A DNA stretch of 64,000 bases, from the NCBI GenBank assembly GCA_045629065.1, contig JAZQQK010000021.1:62001-126000 (forward strand). Direction: 5' to 3'. The notes beneath the pieces were generated by a model that was given only the letters and a program-made list of their open reading frames with translations, did not search any database and had not been told where the DNA came from. This DNA is from JAKSSM01 sp045629065. GTDB taxonomy: Bacteria; Bacillota; Clostridia; Peptostreptococcales; Anaerovoracaceae. Below, in pieces: positions 25,980 through 34,439 of the stretch. Positions within the stretch are counted from its first letter, which is position 1, and every line of letters starts with the position of its first letter. Made by a program: the position numbers and the translations under genes.

Positions 25980-27845
25980 TTATTTTCTAGTTCTCATACC
26001 ATACTTACCTTGAGTAAGTTCTGTTTCTTCTACGAGGTTACCGTCCTTGTCATAAACCTTTGCTACGGCTTTATAGAAGTACTTCTTGCCAGCCTGTGCT
26101 GCTGTGTTTAAGTACCAAGGCTCTTCTTTGTTTATAACCTTTGTGATCTTGTAGTCTTCTGCAGCTGGAACTGTGTTAGATTCAGCTCTATAGAAATCAT
26201 AGAGTACCTTGAAGCCAGAAGCCTTAAGTCTATTGATTGCTGGGCTGTCAGACATAGTTACCATAATTCCGCGAGCCTGGTTTTCAGTTCTTACAACAGG
26301 AACCATCTCAGTAACTAAAGCTTTAGCTTGCTCTACTGTGATTGGTGTTCCAATCGGCTTTTCCTCTTCAGTTTGCTTTTTCTCAGCTAACTTAGCATCG
26401 ATTTCAGCCTGAAGTTTCTGAGCTTCTGCAAGGATCTCACGATACTTCTCTACATCATAAACGAAGTAGCCAATGGATGGAGCTTGTGGCTCTGTGCCAG
26501 GGATTGCTTGAATTATATTAGCATAAGTGCTCCAGTTTGCTGCTGACTTATATGCCTCTACTGCTTCATATGGAACATAGATTGTAGCGAGGCTTGTGCA
26601 GCCATCGAATATATTAGTTCCAAGAGCTGGCGGCGTTGTCGCCAGGCATGTTACAGTTGTAAGGCTTGTACATTCTTTAAAAGCACAATCTATAATGCTT
26701 GCAACGCTTGCTGGAATTGTTACATTTGTGAGAGCAGTACAGTCTTTGAAAGCCGCATCGCAAATGCTAGTAATGCCTTCACTAATCTGTACGCTTGAAA
26801 TGCTACTTTTGTAACCATTCCAAGGTCGGTCTTCATCGAAAGGTCCAAGTTGCTTCATCGCGCCATTGCCTTCGATGTGGAGGGTGTATGTTTTTGGATT
26901 TGCAGCTGGTGTATTTTCTACAAGCCACGCATTGACATTGCTTGGAGTAGTAGCACCTATTTGCCATGGATTAAGGTAAGTGCCTTCTGCCGTTGTTGTA
27001 ATCTTGCTTGCATAAGTGCTCCAGCCAGCAGCTGACTTATATGCAGCTACTGATTCCGCTGGAACGTAGATTGTTGATAATGCGTTGCAATTCGTAAAAG
27101 CAGACGGATTAAGTATTGGTGGTGTTATTGCTAAACATGTTACAGTTGCAAGATTTGTACATCCATCAAACGCAGACCCCATTATATTACTTACGCTCGC
27201 TGGAATAGTAATTTTTGCGAGTTTACTGCAGCTACCAAAAGCCAGAAGGCCGATGGTCTCAAGCTGAGAGCAAGATTCAAGGTTTACAAATTCAAGATTT
27301 GTACAGTTACTAAATACAGAACCTTCAATATTTTTGAGCTGCGAGTCAGGTTCAAATTCTACATTTGTGAGTGATGTGCAATTATTAAACGCATTATCTC
27401 CAATGGATGTAACTCTTTTTGGAATTTTTATTTCTGAGAGAGCTTTGCAATAATTAAACGCAAACCCGCCAATTGATTCCACACTTGCCGGAATTGCTAT
27501 TTGAGTTAAACCACAATTGTTAAATGCCGCCCAACCAATTTGTTTAAGCTGTGAGTCAGATGCAAAAGTTACAGTTGTAAGAGTTGAGCAAAAAGCAAAT
27601 GCCTCTCCTTCTATAGCTGTAACTGTATAGTCAATTCCACTGCTTGTTACAGTTGCCGGAATAACGATATTTGCTTCAGTAGTAGTTTGTTTTTTATTTA
27701 CTGCAACTTCACTTGCAGAAGTAATCTTGTAGTTAATACCTTCATATATGAATGATTCTTCATTCGCAAACGCCACTCCTGTAGCCAGTGGCAGCATAGC
27801 TATTATCATTACTATGCATAACCAGATTGTAAAAAATCTTTTCAT
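25980..27845 (-). CDS. BspA-type leucine-rich-repeat surface protein with Fn3-like C-domain
   Basis: 621 residues, ATG 27845 behind AAGGAGC. Signal peptide (1-27, ending VAFA). LRR_5/BspA repeats run to about 460 in two blocks, interrupted at about 285-340 by a region with YLNPWQIGATTPSNVNAW that resembles the N-terminal module of the 6.7-kb LRR protein. A helical linker with KYREILAEAQKLQ follows, then the C-terminal domain (about 515-621) with WYLNTAAQAGKKYFYKAV and TELTQGKYGMRTRK. It lacks LPXTG or SLH anchors. Probable adhesin or surface scaffold. Confidence 0.9.
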   Translation of the reverse strand: MKRFFTIWLCIVMIIAMLPLATGVAFANEESFIYEGINYKITSASEVAVNKKQTTTEANIVIPATVTSSGIDYTVTAIEGEAFAFCSTLTTVTFASDSQLKQIGWAAFNNCGLTQIAIPASVESIGGFAFNYCKALSEIKIPKRVTSIGDNAFNNCTSLTNVEFEPDSQLKNIEGSVFSNCTNLEFVNLESCSQLETIGLLAFGSCSKLAKITIPASVSNIMGSAFDGCTNLATVTCLAITPPILNPSAFTNCNALSTIYVPAESVAAYKSAAGWSTYASKITTTAEGTYLNPWQIGATTPSNVNAWLVENTPAANPKTYTLHIEGNGAMKQLGPFDEDRPWNGYKSSISSVQISEGITSICDAAFKDCTALTNVTIPASVASIIDCAFKECTSLTTVTCLATTPPALGTNIFDGCTSLATIYVPYEAVEAYKSAANWSTYANIIQAIPGTEPQAPSIGYFVYDVEKYREILAEAQKLQAEIDAKLAEKKQTEEEKPIGTPITVEQAKALVTEMVPVVRTENQARGIMVTMSDSPAINRLKASGFKVLYDFYRAESNTVPAAEDYKITKVINKEEPWYLNTAAQAGKKYFYKAVAKVYDKDGNLVEETELTQGKYGMRTRK

Positions 27846-27978
27846 ATCGTCTTTCGCTCCTTGCCTAATTTACTTATTTTAATTGAAATTTAATATCACT
27901 TTATTATATTAGATTATATCGTTTAGGACTTTTCTTGTCCATCTTTTATGCTATTTCTTGCGCAAATCGCTGCAGCAT

Positions 27979-28049
27979 TTGGCATACAATTGGCATACAA
28001 TGGTATACATCACATCATATTGGCTTACAAATTGGCTTACGGCTTACGG
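27979..28049. repeat. Cluster of short direct repeats resembling integrase arm sites
   Basis: Three copies of a TTGGCATACA-type decamer (27979, 27990 and a variant at 28000) and three of a TTGGCTTACA/G type (28020, 28032, partial at 28041). Size and spacing are like the arm-type sites of the lysS element, with different sequence. No integrase gene is adjacent. Confidence 0.5.
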
Positions 28050-28089
28050 AAAGATAGTAAGTCAAAATATAGCTTTTAATGGAGCAATT

Positions 28090-29286
28090 TTATTTGTTTT
28101 CCAAAAGCCATTCTGCTATATCTTTTACTATTATTCCTTCGATATCATACTCCGGATTTCTTGTGCGCGCTAACAAGATTTTACTATAGGAATCTTTGAT
28201 ATTCGCAAGTGGATCTAATTCGCGCTTTAAAGTACCTTCTTCTGCAATATTATCTGCTACCTGAATATATATCTTTTCATTCTGTTTTATCGCAACAAAA
28301 TCAATTTCTTTTTTATACAGTGCGCCTGCATAAATATCATAACCTCGTCTAAGGAGTTCCAAAGCAACAATATTTTCTAGTACACGACCATAATCCATAT
28401 TTCTTTTTCCAAGCAAAGCATACCGAAATGCATGATCGCTTAAGTAATATTTATCATGAGACGCTAAATACTTTTTGCCCTTAATATCATACTTTCTTAC
28501 TTTATAAAAGGCATAGGCATTACATAAGTATTTTAAGTACGATGTCACTGTAGCATTGGATGCTGGAGTTTCGCTAGCGGTGACTACGGAAGTAATATTT
28601 CTAGCAGAAGTTATGTTAGAAATATTATCCATCAAAAAATCTGATACTTTTTCAATAAGAGTTGTCTTTCTTATTTTAAATTTTTGGGCGATATCTCTAA
28701 GTATTAACGTATTATATACATCCTTTAAATACTTTTCTTTTTGAGCTGCATCGCTATATAAGTAAGATCCCGACATTCCACCTTCTACTATATATTTATC
28801 CAATGCACTTTGCATTTCTGTGTAGCCGTAATACTTGCAAAATTCCGAAAATGAAAAAGGATACACTTCAATTCTGAATGTTCTTCCTGTAAATAAAGTT
28901 GCTAAATCACTACTTAAAAGAAAAGCATTTGATCCAGTAATATAAATGTCATATTTTTCTGATGAATGTAGACCAATAATAGCTTTTTCAAAACCGCAGC
29001 ACATTTGTACTTCATCGATTAATACAATATTATCTTTGTCCGGCATATATTGTTCATTGATATAGTCATATAATGCATGATATTCCAGCAGTTTCTCATT
29101 TTCTGGTAATACAAGATTTAGATGAATTATATTTGCATCTTTATGGTTGTCCATTATATATTTGTGGAATGCTTCCATAAGTTTGGATTTTCCACTTCTC
29201 CTAATGCCAGTTATTACTTTTATATCGGGTGTTCCATAAACCCCTGCTAAGGTATTTATATATGATTCTCTTTCTATAAGCTTCAT
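28090..29286 (-). CDS. AAA ATPase with DUF4143 (AAA_14 family)
   Basis: 398 residues. The Walker A-like ITGIRRSGKSKLM is at about 25-37, Walker B IVLIDEVQM near 94-102, and the sensor ITGSNAF follows. The C-terminal DUF4143 region holds DIYAGALYKKEIDFVAIK, a D/ExK nuclease-like strand. These proteins are common, often horizontally moved, and of uncertain role. GTGGAGG precedes ATG 29286. Base use is AT-rich compared with neighbours. A small gene lies 54 bp upstream on the same strand. Confidence 0.88.
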   Translation of the reverse strand: MKLIERESYINTLAGVYGTPDIKVITGIRRSGKSKLMEAFHKYIMDNHKDANIIHLNLVLPENEKLLEYHALYDYINEQYMPDKDNIVLIDEVQMCCGFEKAIIGLHSSEKYDIYITGSNAFLLSSDLATLFTGRTFRIEVYPFSFSEFCKYYGYTEMQSALDKYIVEGGMSGSYLYSDAAQKEKYLKDVYNTLILRDIAQKFKIRKTTLIEKVSDFLMDNISNITSARNITSVVTASETPASNATVTSYLKYLCNAYAFYKVRKYDIKGKKYLASHDKYYLSDHAFRYALLGKRNMDYGRVLENIVALELLRRGYDIYAGALYKKEIDFVAIKQNEKIYIQVADNIAEEGTLKRELDPLANIKDSYSKILLARTRNPEYDIEGIIVKDIAEWLLENK

Positions 29287-29340
29287 GGTAATTCCTCCAC
29301 TTGCATTATATAATTGCTATTAAACAAAATCAATATTTTT

Positions 29341-29547
29341 TTAATTTTGTTTAATACGCTTCTGATTTATCTCACCATATTCGTCTACAAGCTCATGTCC
29401 GTAAGCGTTTGCAGAAGTCCTAAATCCTTGTGGTACTGAATCATCTAATTTGCTATCTTGGCAGTAATACATATAGCTTTCATAGAATTCTTCAATTGTT
29501 AGTGGCTTCTTAAAATTGACTTTTAAAATATCTTCAAAATCAATCAT
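29341..29547 (-). CDS. Small hypothetical protein
   Basis: 68 residues, ATG 29547 behind GAAAGGA. It is acidic at the N-terminus (IDFEDILKVNF), with TIEEFYESYMYYCQD and a basic tail. I do not recognise it. The ribosome site and position upstream of the AAA/DUF4143 gene support translation. It could be a truncated remnant. Confidence 0.45.
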   Translation of the reverse strand: MIDFEDILKVNFKKPLTIEEFYESYMYYCQDSKLDDSVPQGFRTSANAYGHELVDEYGEINQKRIKQN

Positions 29548-29636
29548 TATATCTTTCCTTTCGGTATACCTGTGAAATTAACTTCTAGATATTTTAGCGG
29601 GGGAAAATATATGAAAAGACCACTTGGAAAAGCATA

Positions 29637-29666
29637 TTAAAAGAACCCCGAAAAAATCGAGGTTCT
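29637..29666 (-). terminator. Terminator
   Basis: AGAACC/GGTTCT stem with inner pairs and one mismatch, followed on the minus strand by TTTTAAT. It ends transcription from the transglutaminase-like gene and the domain fragment. Confidence 0.7.
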
Positions 29667-29711
29667 CTAAAGTTTGATATTAATGAGTTTCTTAGTGCGT
29701 CGCCAAAACTA

Positions 29712-29889
29712 TTATCTAGTTCTGCAGCCGTACTTGCCTTGAGTGAGTTCTGTCTCTGCTACAAGCTCGCCGTTTTCATCGTAAACTTTTGCTACTGCTT
29801 TGTAGTAATACTTCTTGCCTTTCTTTGCGGCAGTGTTTAAGTACCAGCTGTCTACCTTATCTAAAATCTTTATAAAACTGTCTAACATT
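29712..29889 (-). pseudogene. Orphan fragment of the Fn3-like C-terminal domain
   Basis: In the +1 frame relative to the upstream gene's end, the DNA encodes a segment with SWYLNTAAKKGKKYYYKAV, then TELTQGKYGCRTR and TAA at 29712-29714. It matches the last half of the C-domains at 6.7 and 26 kb. It begins inside the 3' end of the transglutaminase-like gene (alignment is plausible from about K-I-L-D-K) and has no start site of its own. Either a frameshift removed it from that gene, or recombination left a remnant. Confidence 0.75.
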
Positions 29890-31224
29890 TTCGAGCCAAT
29901 TTTCTCCTTCTGCGAACTTTATATTTCCAACCTTTCCAGCATTAACATCCTCGGCTGTGAACAAGCCCCATCTATTTCCCCAATCGCACATGTATTCTTT
30001 GCCATCTAGGAATAGATAGCTTACAATATGCCCTTCTGTATGAATTCCAATAGTATATATGCCTTCAATATTCATAAGCAAATTATATGCAGCAGCTTTA
30101 CTTCCACAAGCACCAGACTTGTTAACGAGACAGCCATAAGCCGTATCGTCAACTATATACTTTATTCTCACACTCGGATTATCATAATCTTCGGGAAAAT
30201 TGTCCCCCATAAAATACTCCGGTGTCTTAGCACCATATTTTTGCATATATTCCGAATAAACTTCTGCAATTTGTTTTTGATTCATTTCGGCCGCTATTTT
30301 TCCGCTTAAATGCAAATCATCGTGAATTTCTTTGGCAACATTATATGCTTCAACGATTTGAGTTGAAATATCTTGTGGACTAAGAGGGCTTTCAACCCCG
30401 GGTTTAAGCGCAATATAGTAGCGCCCATCAACTAAGCAGAACTCATGTTGTTGATTCAACATATGCCCCGCTATTTCCACCTTTATAGTGCTAATGTTTT
30501 GCAATGGTAGACTTCCATTGATACTGTTAGTCCATGCGAAGTTTCCCGTTGCTATGCAATAACAAACATTATCAATATGATCTTCCTCCGTCATTGGATA
30601 CTCGTGCCATCGTAAGTTATACGCTCTAAGAAAATCATTGTAATCAGAAACTTTTGCTTCGATTTTCTTCTCTAGCTCCACAGGACGCTCGCAATATGTT
30701 TTATACGTTTCCCAGGCTATTTTTAAAGACTTCTTGTCTGCATATCCCTCTCCTGTTATTGGGTCAATAGGCATACCGCTTTTATCTACAGCAAGTAGCG
30801 TAAGACAATTTGAACCTCTATTATCAAATGCCTTTTGAATAAGCTCTGACTTTAGCATTACACTAAATCCATCTTTAAGGTTTTGAAGGTTAAGCGAGGA
30901 TTTAATATAGCGATCATCAAGATTGCTATATAAAACGCTAAAACTAATATCGTCTCTATAATTGTCGCAATTTTTTGCTGTCAAGATATACTTTTCGCAG
31001 TCATTTACTACGCCCTGATATTCCAACTCAAATGAGATTCTTTCCTCATAAATAGATGCTGTTTCGCCATATGGGTTGCCTTCGATTGGTTTTAATTCAC
31101 CATCAGCTATAACTTTGTTTTCATCGCTTGAGGTTGTGCCATCCCCACACGCAAACATCGCAAAGCACATTGCAAGTATTAATAATAAACTGATAATCTT
31201 TTTCATATGGTTCATATGTTTCAT
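29857..31224 (-). CDS. Transglutaminase-like secreted lipoprotein
   Basis: 455 residues, ATG 31224 behind AAGGAG. Lipoprotein signal with FACGDG. The C-terminal domain shows the transglutaminase/papain-like triad: Cys in KSGACGSKAAAYNLLM, His in GIHTEGHIVSYLF and Asp in YMCDWGNRWG. It may crosslink or cleave cell-wall or surface peptides outside the cell. The N-terminal 250 residues are unrecognised. The stop lies inside sequence that encodes the orphan Fn3-like fragment in another frame, so the gene may once have continued. Confidence 0.75.
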   Translation of the reverse strand: MKHMNHMKKIISLLLILAMCFAMFACGDGTTSSDENKVIADGELKPIEGNPYGETASIYEERISFELEYQGVVNDCEKYILTAKNCDNYRDDISFSVLYSNLDDRYIKSSLNLQNLKDGFSVMLKSELIQKAFDNRGSNCLTLLAVDKSGMPIDPITGEGYADKKSLKIAWETYKTYCERPVELEKKIEAKVSDYNDFLRAYNLRWHEYPMTEEDHIDNVCYCIATGNFAWTNSINGSLPLQNISTIKVEIAGHMLNQQHEFCLVDGRYYIALKPGVESPLSPQDISTQIVEAYNVAKEIHDDLHLSGKIAAEMNQKQIAEVYSEYMQKYGAKTPEYFMGDNFPEDYDNPSVRIKYIVDDTAYGCLVNKSGACGSKAAAYNLLMNIEGIYTIGIHTEGHIVSYLFLDGKEYMCDWGNRWGLFTAEDVNAGKVGNIKFAEGENWLENVRQFYKDFR

Positions 31225-31289
31225 AAGGCTAACTCCTTGAATAAAGTGGCAATATTTGTGTGTTAATTATAGCACTTTTCATATTAAAC

Positions 31290-31329
31290 AAAAAGACCGC
31301 CTAGAAATAATAATTCTAAGCGGCCTTTG
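31290..31329 (-). terminator. Hairpin, probable terminator
   Basis: Long imperfect stem (AAGACCGC.CTAGAA with TTCTAAGCGGCCTT) with TTTTTG following on the minus strand. It lies between the lysS-side att repeat and the transglutaminase-like gene. Confidence 0.6.
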
Positions 31330-31435
31330 TCATATATCTTTGTATTTCTTCTCTAGTCAAATTGGGTAAAAGTTGGGTAAAATCAGCCCATCTTTCACAT
31401 AAACTCCTTGTGCCGCAAGGGTTTTTTACTCTACG
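31300..31435 (-). other. Gene-poor segment with old element or coding remnant
   Basis: On the minus strand one frame is open from just after the displaced lysS end to TAG near 31318. It reads NPCGTRSLCERWADFTQLL and then LTREEIQRYMTKAA, which looks protein-like but has no start site. Twin TTGGGTAAA-type repeats (near 31360-31380) resemble integrase arm sites. I do not recognise the protein; a scar of an earlier element is one explanation. Confidence 0.3.
31406..31428 (+). terminator. Hairpin with T6 tail
   Basis: CCTTG/CAAGG 5-bp stem with a 5-nt loop followed by GTTTTTT on plus. On minus it directly follows the displaced lysS stop codon and may have been part of the original lysS terminator region. 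Confidence 0.5.
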
Positions 31436-31452
31436 GGCTTCATTGTCGGGAA
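31426..31452 (-). pseudogene. Displaced original 3' end of lysS
   Basis: On minus the codons read Phe-Pro-Thr-Met-Lys-Pro-Val-Glu-stop. Present lysS ends Phe-Pro-Thr-Met-Lys-Pro-Ile-Glu-stop 10.6 kb away. This is the chromosomal tail separated from lysS when the element integrated; the element supplied a near-identical replacement. Confidence 0.85.
31436..31452. repeat. Attachment-site core repeat, integrase end of element
   Basis: 17-bp GGCTTCATTGTCGGGAA, identical to 42042-42058 inside lysS. Bases on both sides differ, so 17 bp is the exact extent. Confidence 0.88.
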
Positions 31453-31568
31453 ACTATTTGTTGAATCTTCGTAAGTCATTAAAAACCTCCAAAACCCTTT
31501 GTTTTCAATAGTTCTTGTAAATCGCTTTTAATGTAATTGTTTATAACTCTACGCAAATCTTGTTCCAA

Positions 31569-31610
31569 TTGGTCTACAAATTGGTCTACGTGGTCCACTA
31601 GTGGTCTACA
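31569..31610. repeat. Integrase arm-type repeats, left end
   Basis: Four decamers of TTGGTCTACA type (31569, 31581, and variants at 31590 and 31601). The same decamer occurs twice at the other end (41944, 41955). The last overlaps the integrase stop codon. These are like the DR2 arm sites of Tn916-type integrases. Confidence 0.75.
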
Positions 31611-32841
31611 AACTTGCGTAATAAGCTTCGAGCTGTTTCATTGACTCAGTCTTCATTTCTTTGGTACAATCAGCATAGATATTTAATGTGGTAGAAATAT
31701 CTGCATGACCAAGGGTATCCTGAATGAACTTAGGATTAAGCCCTGCTTCGCACATACGTGTGGTAAATGTATGACGAAGACTATGACAACTGAAGTGCGG
31801 CAGCAATACCGGATTGTCTTCTATTGAAGCATTCATAAGAACCTCATCATTGCAATCTCTGATGATTCTTACGAGTGCTTTATTTAATGTTCCGTTATGC
31901 TGACACTCGCCGAAGCGGTTAATGAAGATAAAGTCTGTATAACCATCTACTACGGAATTGCATCTCATATGCATTTTCTCTTGAAACTCTTTTTCTTCGA
32001 TGAATGCTGCTTTTACTTCTGCAGACATCGGAATTTTTCTTTTGCCTGCAACCGTCTTTGTGGAATTTACTCCAAAGAAGCATCCGGCCTTAAGAGCATG
32101 TGCATAGTAGACTAACGTATGATTGACATCAATAATCCCTTCTTCAAGATCTATATCCTGCCATCTGAGCCCTGTACATTCTCCGACTCTCATTCCGGTT
32201 TTATCCATAACTAAGAATATCGGATACCAGTGTCTGTACTGAACTGAGTTTTTCAGATACTCAAGAAACAATTTCTCTTCAGGTGCAGTTAATGCCATAC
32301 GCCTTTCAGAATCAATTGTATGGGATCTTTTGAATTCTCTCATTACATTATCAGATGGATTATTACGGAGCATATCATCATCTACTGCAAGCTGCAGAAC
32401 CTGATGAAGAACCGTGTGAATTCCGTCAATGGTTGATGTCCGAAGATGATGACTGTCTTTAAGGTAGTTGTAAAAAACTTTTACATCGCTTTTCTTAACC
32501 TTGCTGATAATCATATTCCCGAACTTTGAAGGGCGAACATACATATTGTACATGTATTTGTAATTCAAAAATGTATTGTTCTTAAGACCGCGTTTTAATT
32601 CGCACCAACGATCAAAAGTTTCGTTTACGGTGATATACATCCCATCACTATTAATACCTTCAATATTGTTGAGTGTGATCTGATCTTCTTTTTCCCTCAG
32701 CTCTTTTAAGGTCTTAGCATAAATGCTATGACGCTTTCCATTGGCATCGGTCCATCTGTATCTATACAGATCTTTTTCTTTAACTTGAAGCTCGCCCGTC
32801 TTAAGGACGGCTCTGTCTTTATCGCGCCTTTTTTCTGCCAT
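31606..32841 (-). CDS. int: Tyrosine integrase, Tn916 type
   Basis: 411 residues. The N-terminal arm-binding domain (about 1-60) is followed by a SAM-like core-binding domain (about 70-165) and the catalytic domain. Catalytic residues: Arg218 (KTGMRVGE), Lys262 (NSTKTVAGKRKIP), His353 and Arg356 (HSLRHT), His379 (LGHAD) and Tyr389 (NIYADC). All are intact. It recombines the 17-bp core in the lysS 3' end. ATG 32841 has AAAGGA. A promoter nested in a terminator lies just upstream. The gene ends within arm-type repeats about 150 bp from the core. Confidence 0.95.
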   Translation of the reverse strand: MAEKRRDKDRAVLKTGELQVKEKDLYRYRWTDANGKRHSIYAKTLKELREKEDQITLNNIEGINSDGMYITVNETFDRWCELKRGLKNNTFLNYKYMYNMYVRPSKFGNMIISKVKKSDVKVFYNYLKDSHHLRTSTIDGIHTVLHQVLQLAVDDDMLRNNPSDNVMREFKRSHTIDSERRMALTAPEEKLFLEYLKNSVQYRHWYPIFLVMDKTGMRVGECTGLRWQDIDLEEGIIDVNHTLVYYAHALKAGCFFGVNSTKTVAGKRKIPMSAEVKAAFIEEKEFQEKMHMRCNSVVDGYTDFIFINRFGECQHNGTLNKALVRIIRDCNDEVLMNASIEDNPVLLPHFSCHSLRHTFTTRMCEAGLNPKFIQDTLGHADISTTLNIYADCTKEMKTESMKQLEAYYASL

Positions 32842-32856
32842 GTCATTTCCTTTCTG

Positions 32857-32901
32857 AAAAAAGGCACTTCATTGGTTTGTATTATACCAAATGAGTGCCT
32901 T
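32857..32901 (-). terminator. Terminator/attenuator ahead of int
   Basis: On minus: stem AAGGCACT plus CATT and GG pairs (arms 32887-32901 and 32861-32875, one bulge per side) followed by T6. It should stop transcripts that arrive from xis before int. Confidence 0.75.
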
Positions 32902-32909
32902 CGCTTCAA
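32881..32909 (-). promoter_or_regulatory. Promoter of int, inside the terminator hairpin
   Basis: TTGAAG (32904-32909), exactly 17 bp, TATAAT (32881-32886) on minus. The -10 box is in the hairpin loop, so RNA started here lacks the 5' arm and cannot form the terminator. Confidence 0.75.
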
Positions 32910-32910
32910 T

Positions 32911-33105
32911 TCATATTGAATAACTACCTTCAAGGAATTCGTTTAATTTCCGACGTTTCAGAAGCCTTTTATTGCCATTCCAGACAACGAAATCACAATC
33001 CTTTGCATTGCTCATTCTTCGGAGCTTATTAATTCCGATTCCGGTAACAGCTGCAGCTTCTTCCAGAGTTAAAAACTCCTTTTCCCATACTGGCACTTCC
33101 GTCAT
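32911..33105 (-). CDS. xis: Excisionase (Xis-like, MerR/HTH_17 type)
   Basis: 64 residues. The segment FLTLEEAAAVTGIGINKLRRM is a winged-helix DNA-binding helix pair, followed by the wing VWNGNKRLLKRRKLNEFL. Tn916-type Xis proteins have this layout and bend DNA at the arm sites to favour excision. Its start overlaps the stop of the FtsK-like gene by four bases. It is separated from int by the attenuator-promoter. Confidence 0.88.
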   Translation of the reverse strand: MTEVPVWEKEFLTLEEAAAVTGIGINKLRRMSNAKDCDFVVWNGNKRLLKRRKLNEFLEGSYSI

Positions 33106-34439
33106 GCTGTTCTCCTTCTCTTTATATCCTCATTTTCGTTTATTACATAGCTTTGAAATATGGTCATCTTGCTGTCATTAATCATAAATCTTCCGGGCAT
33201 ATCCTTCGGGATCTGATCTGCTGCATCTGAGCAATCAAGTACAATTTGTGATAATACCTGGTCGCAGGATCCGCAGATTTTACACTGACAATTATTCTTT
33301 ATCTGCCCCGGTATGATATTTGAATCCGGTCTTTGCGTTGCAAGTATCAGATGTATTCCAAAGGCTCTTCCTTGCCTTGCTATGGTTGATAAATAGCCCT
33401 CAATCTGATTGACCTTATCCTTTTGCTCTTTAGATAAACCTCTTGTATCCAATACCTCTGCTATTTCATCACAGGCGAATATTATTCTTTTCAGATGATC
33501 CCCCGTTCCGGCATTATGCGATGATATATTCGGATAACCTGAAGCTTTTAGAATGTACTTTCTTTTGTTTAACTCACCGACAAGTTCTGCAAGTATTTCT
33601 ATCAGCCTGTCTTCATCAAAACACATCGTGCAGTTTTCATGCCATATATGCGGAAAATCTACACCACCCTTAAAGTCTGATATTATAACCTGAGCATCTT
33701 TGTTTATTGCCTGCATTAAAAGAAGCTTTAATAAAACAGACTTCCCGCTTCCTGTAGCTCCTCCGATTAAAACCATCGGAATCTTGTTAAGATTAATCTT
33801 TAGCGGTAATGAATCCGGGCCTATACCGGCGATAAGTGTAAAGTCTTCACTTGATAATAATGGATCTTCCCATTCGATGTATTTCGGCAGATCTCCTTTT
33901 GCATCTACAAACTTTACTTCGATATATCGTTTTCCGTTAACCATTGAAATGCTGATTATGGTTATATCAAGCCCGGCTTCGATATATTCTTTCTTATCAT
34001 TCCACTCTGATATTGGTACGGCATTGGAATCAAAGGTATATATCTTTATCCTGCTGTTCTTCGGATCTGTCTTTGTACTTACTAAGTATGGAGCTTCTCC
34101 GACACTGTTTATAAATCCTGCACGAATGAATCTTATTTCTGCCTTATTTGCTTCAATTGGTTTTCCTATCCGATATAGCATTCCAAAATCTATAAACATA
34201 AATAGCAAAAATACCGAAAGGCACCATATAGGCCTTGTTATTTCATCAATTACATCCGTGCAGCTTTTAGACCATATAAGAAGGTTTACTGTCGCTATCA
34301 TTTCTAATGCAAATATCATAAAGATAAAAATGATTATTATCGGCTTTTGTATTACCTTCTTAAATCCTATCCATGTGTATGTCAGGAAGTATGAAAGGCC
34401 ATCCTTTTCTTTAACAATCGATCTGTCCTTGACAACCAT
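33102..34439 (-). CDS. FtsK/SpoIIIE-type DNA translocase (coupling protein)
   Basis: 445 residues if started at ATG 34439, which has GGAGG at a good distance; a Met three codons upstream is too close to it. Two membrane segments lie at about 30-75. The motor domain has Walker A GGATGSGKSVLLKLLL, Walker B IIFACDEIAEVLD and the RQGRAFGIHLILATQRPD segment. It resembles Tn916 Orf21-type proteins, which deliver element DNA to a transfer channel. Its 5' end overlaps the 3' end of rep, so the two are co-translated. Confidence 0.9.
   Translation of the reverse strand: MVVKDRSIVKEKDGLSYFLTYTWIGFKKVIQKPIIIIFIFMIFALEMIATVNLLIWSKSCTDVIDEITRPIWCLSVFLLFMFIDFGMLYRIGKPIEANKAEIRFIRAGFINSVGEAPYLVSTKTDPKNSRIKIYTFDSNAVPISEWNDKKEYIEAGLDITIISISMVNGKRYIEVKFVDAKGDLPKYIEWEDPLLSSEDFTLIAGIGPDSLPLKINLNKIPMVLIGGATGSGKSVLLKLLLMQAINKDAQVIISDFKGGVDFPHIWHENCTMCFDEDRLIEILAELVGELNKRKYILKASGYPNISSHNAGTGDHLKRIIFACDEIAEVLDTRGLSKEQKDKVNQIEGYLSTIARQGRAFGIHLILATQRPDSNIIPGQIKNNCQCKICGSCDQVLSQIVLDCSDAADQIPKDMPGRFMINDSKMTIFQSYVINENEDIKRRRTA

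Noticed and set aside
27979..28049. Short repeats as a CRISPR array
   Set aside because: Units are about 10 bp with almost no spacers, and there are no cas genes; arm-type sites fit better.
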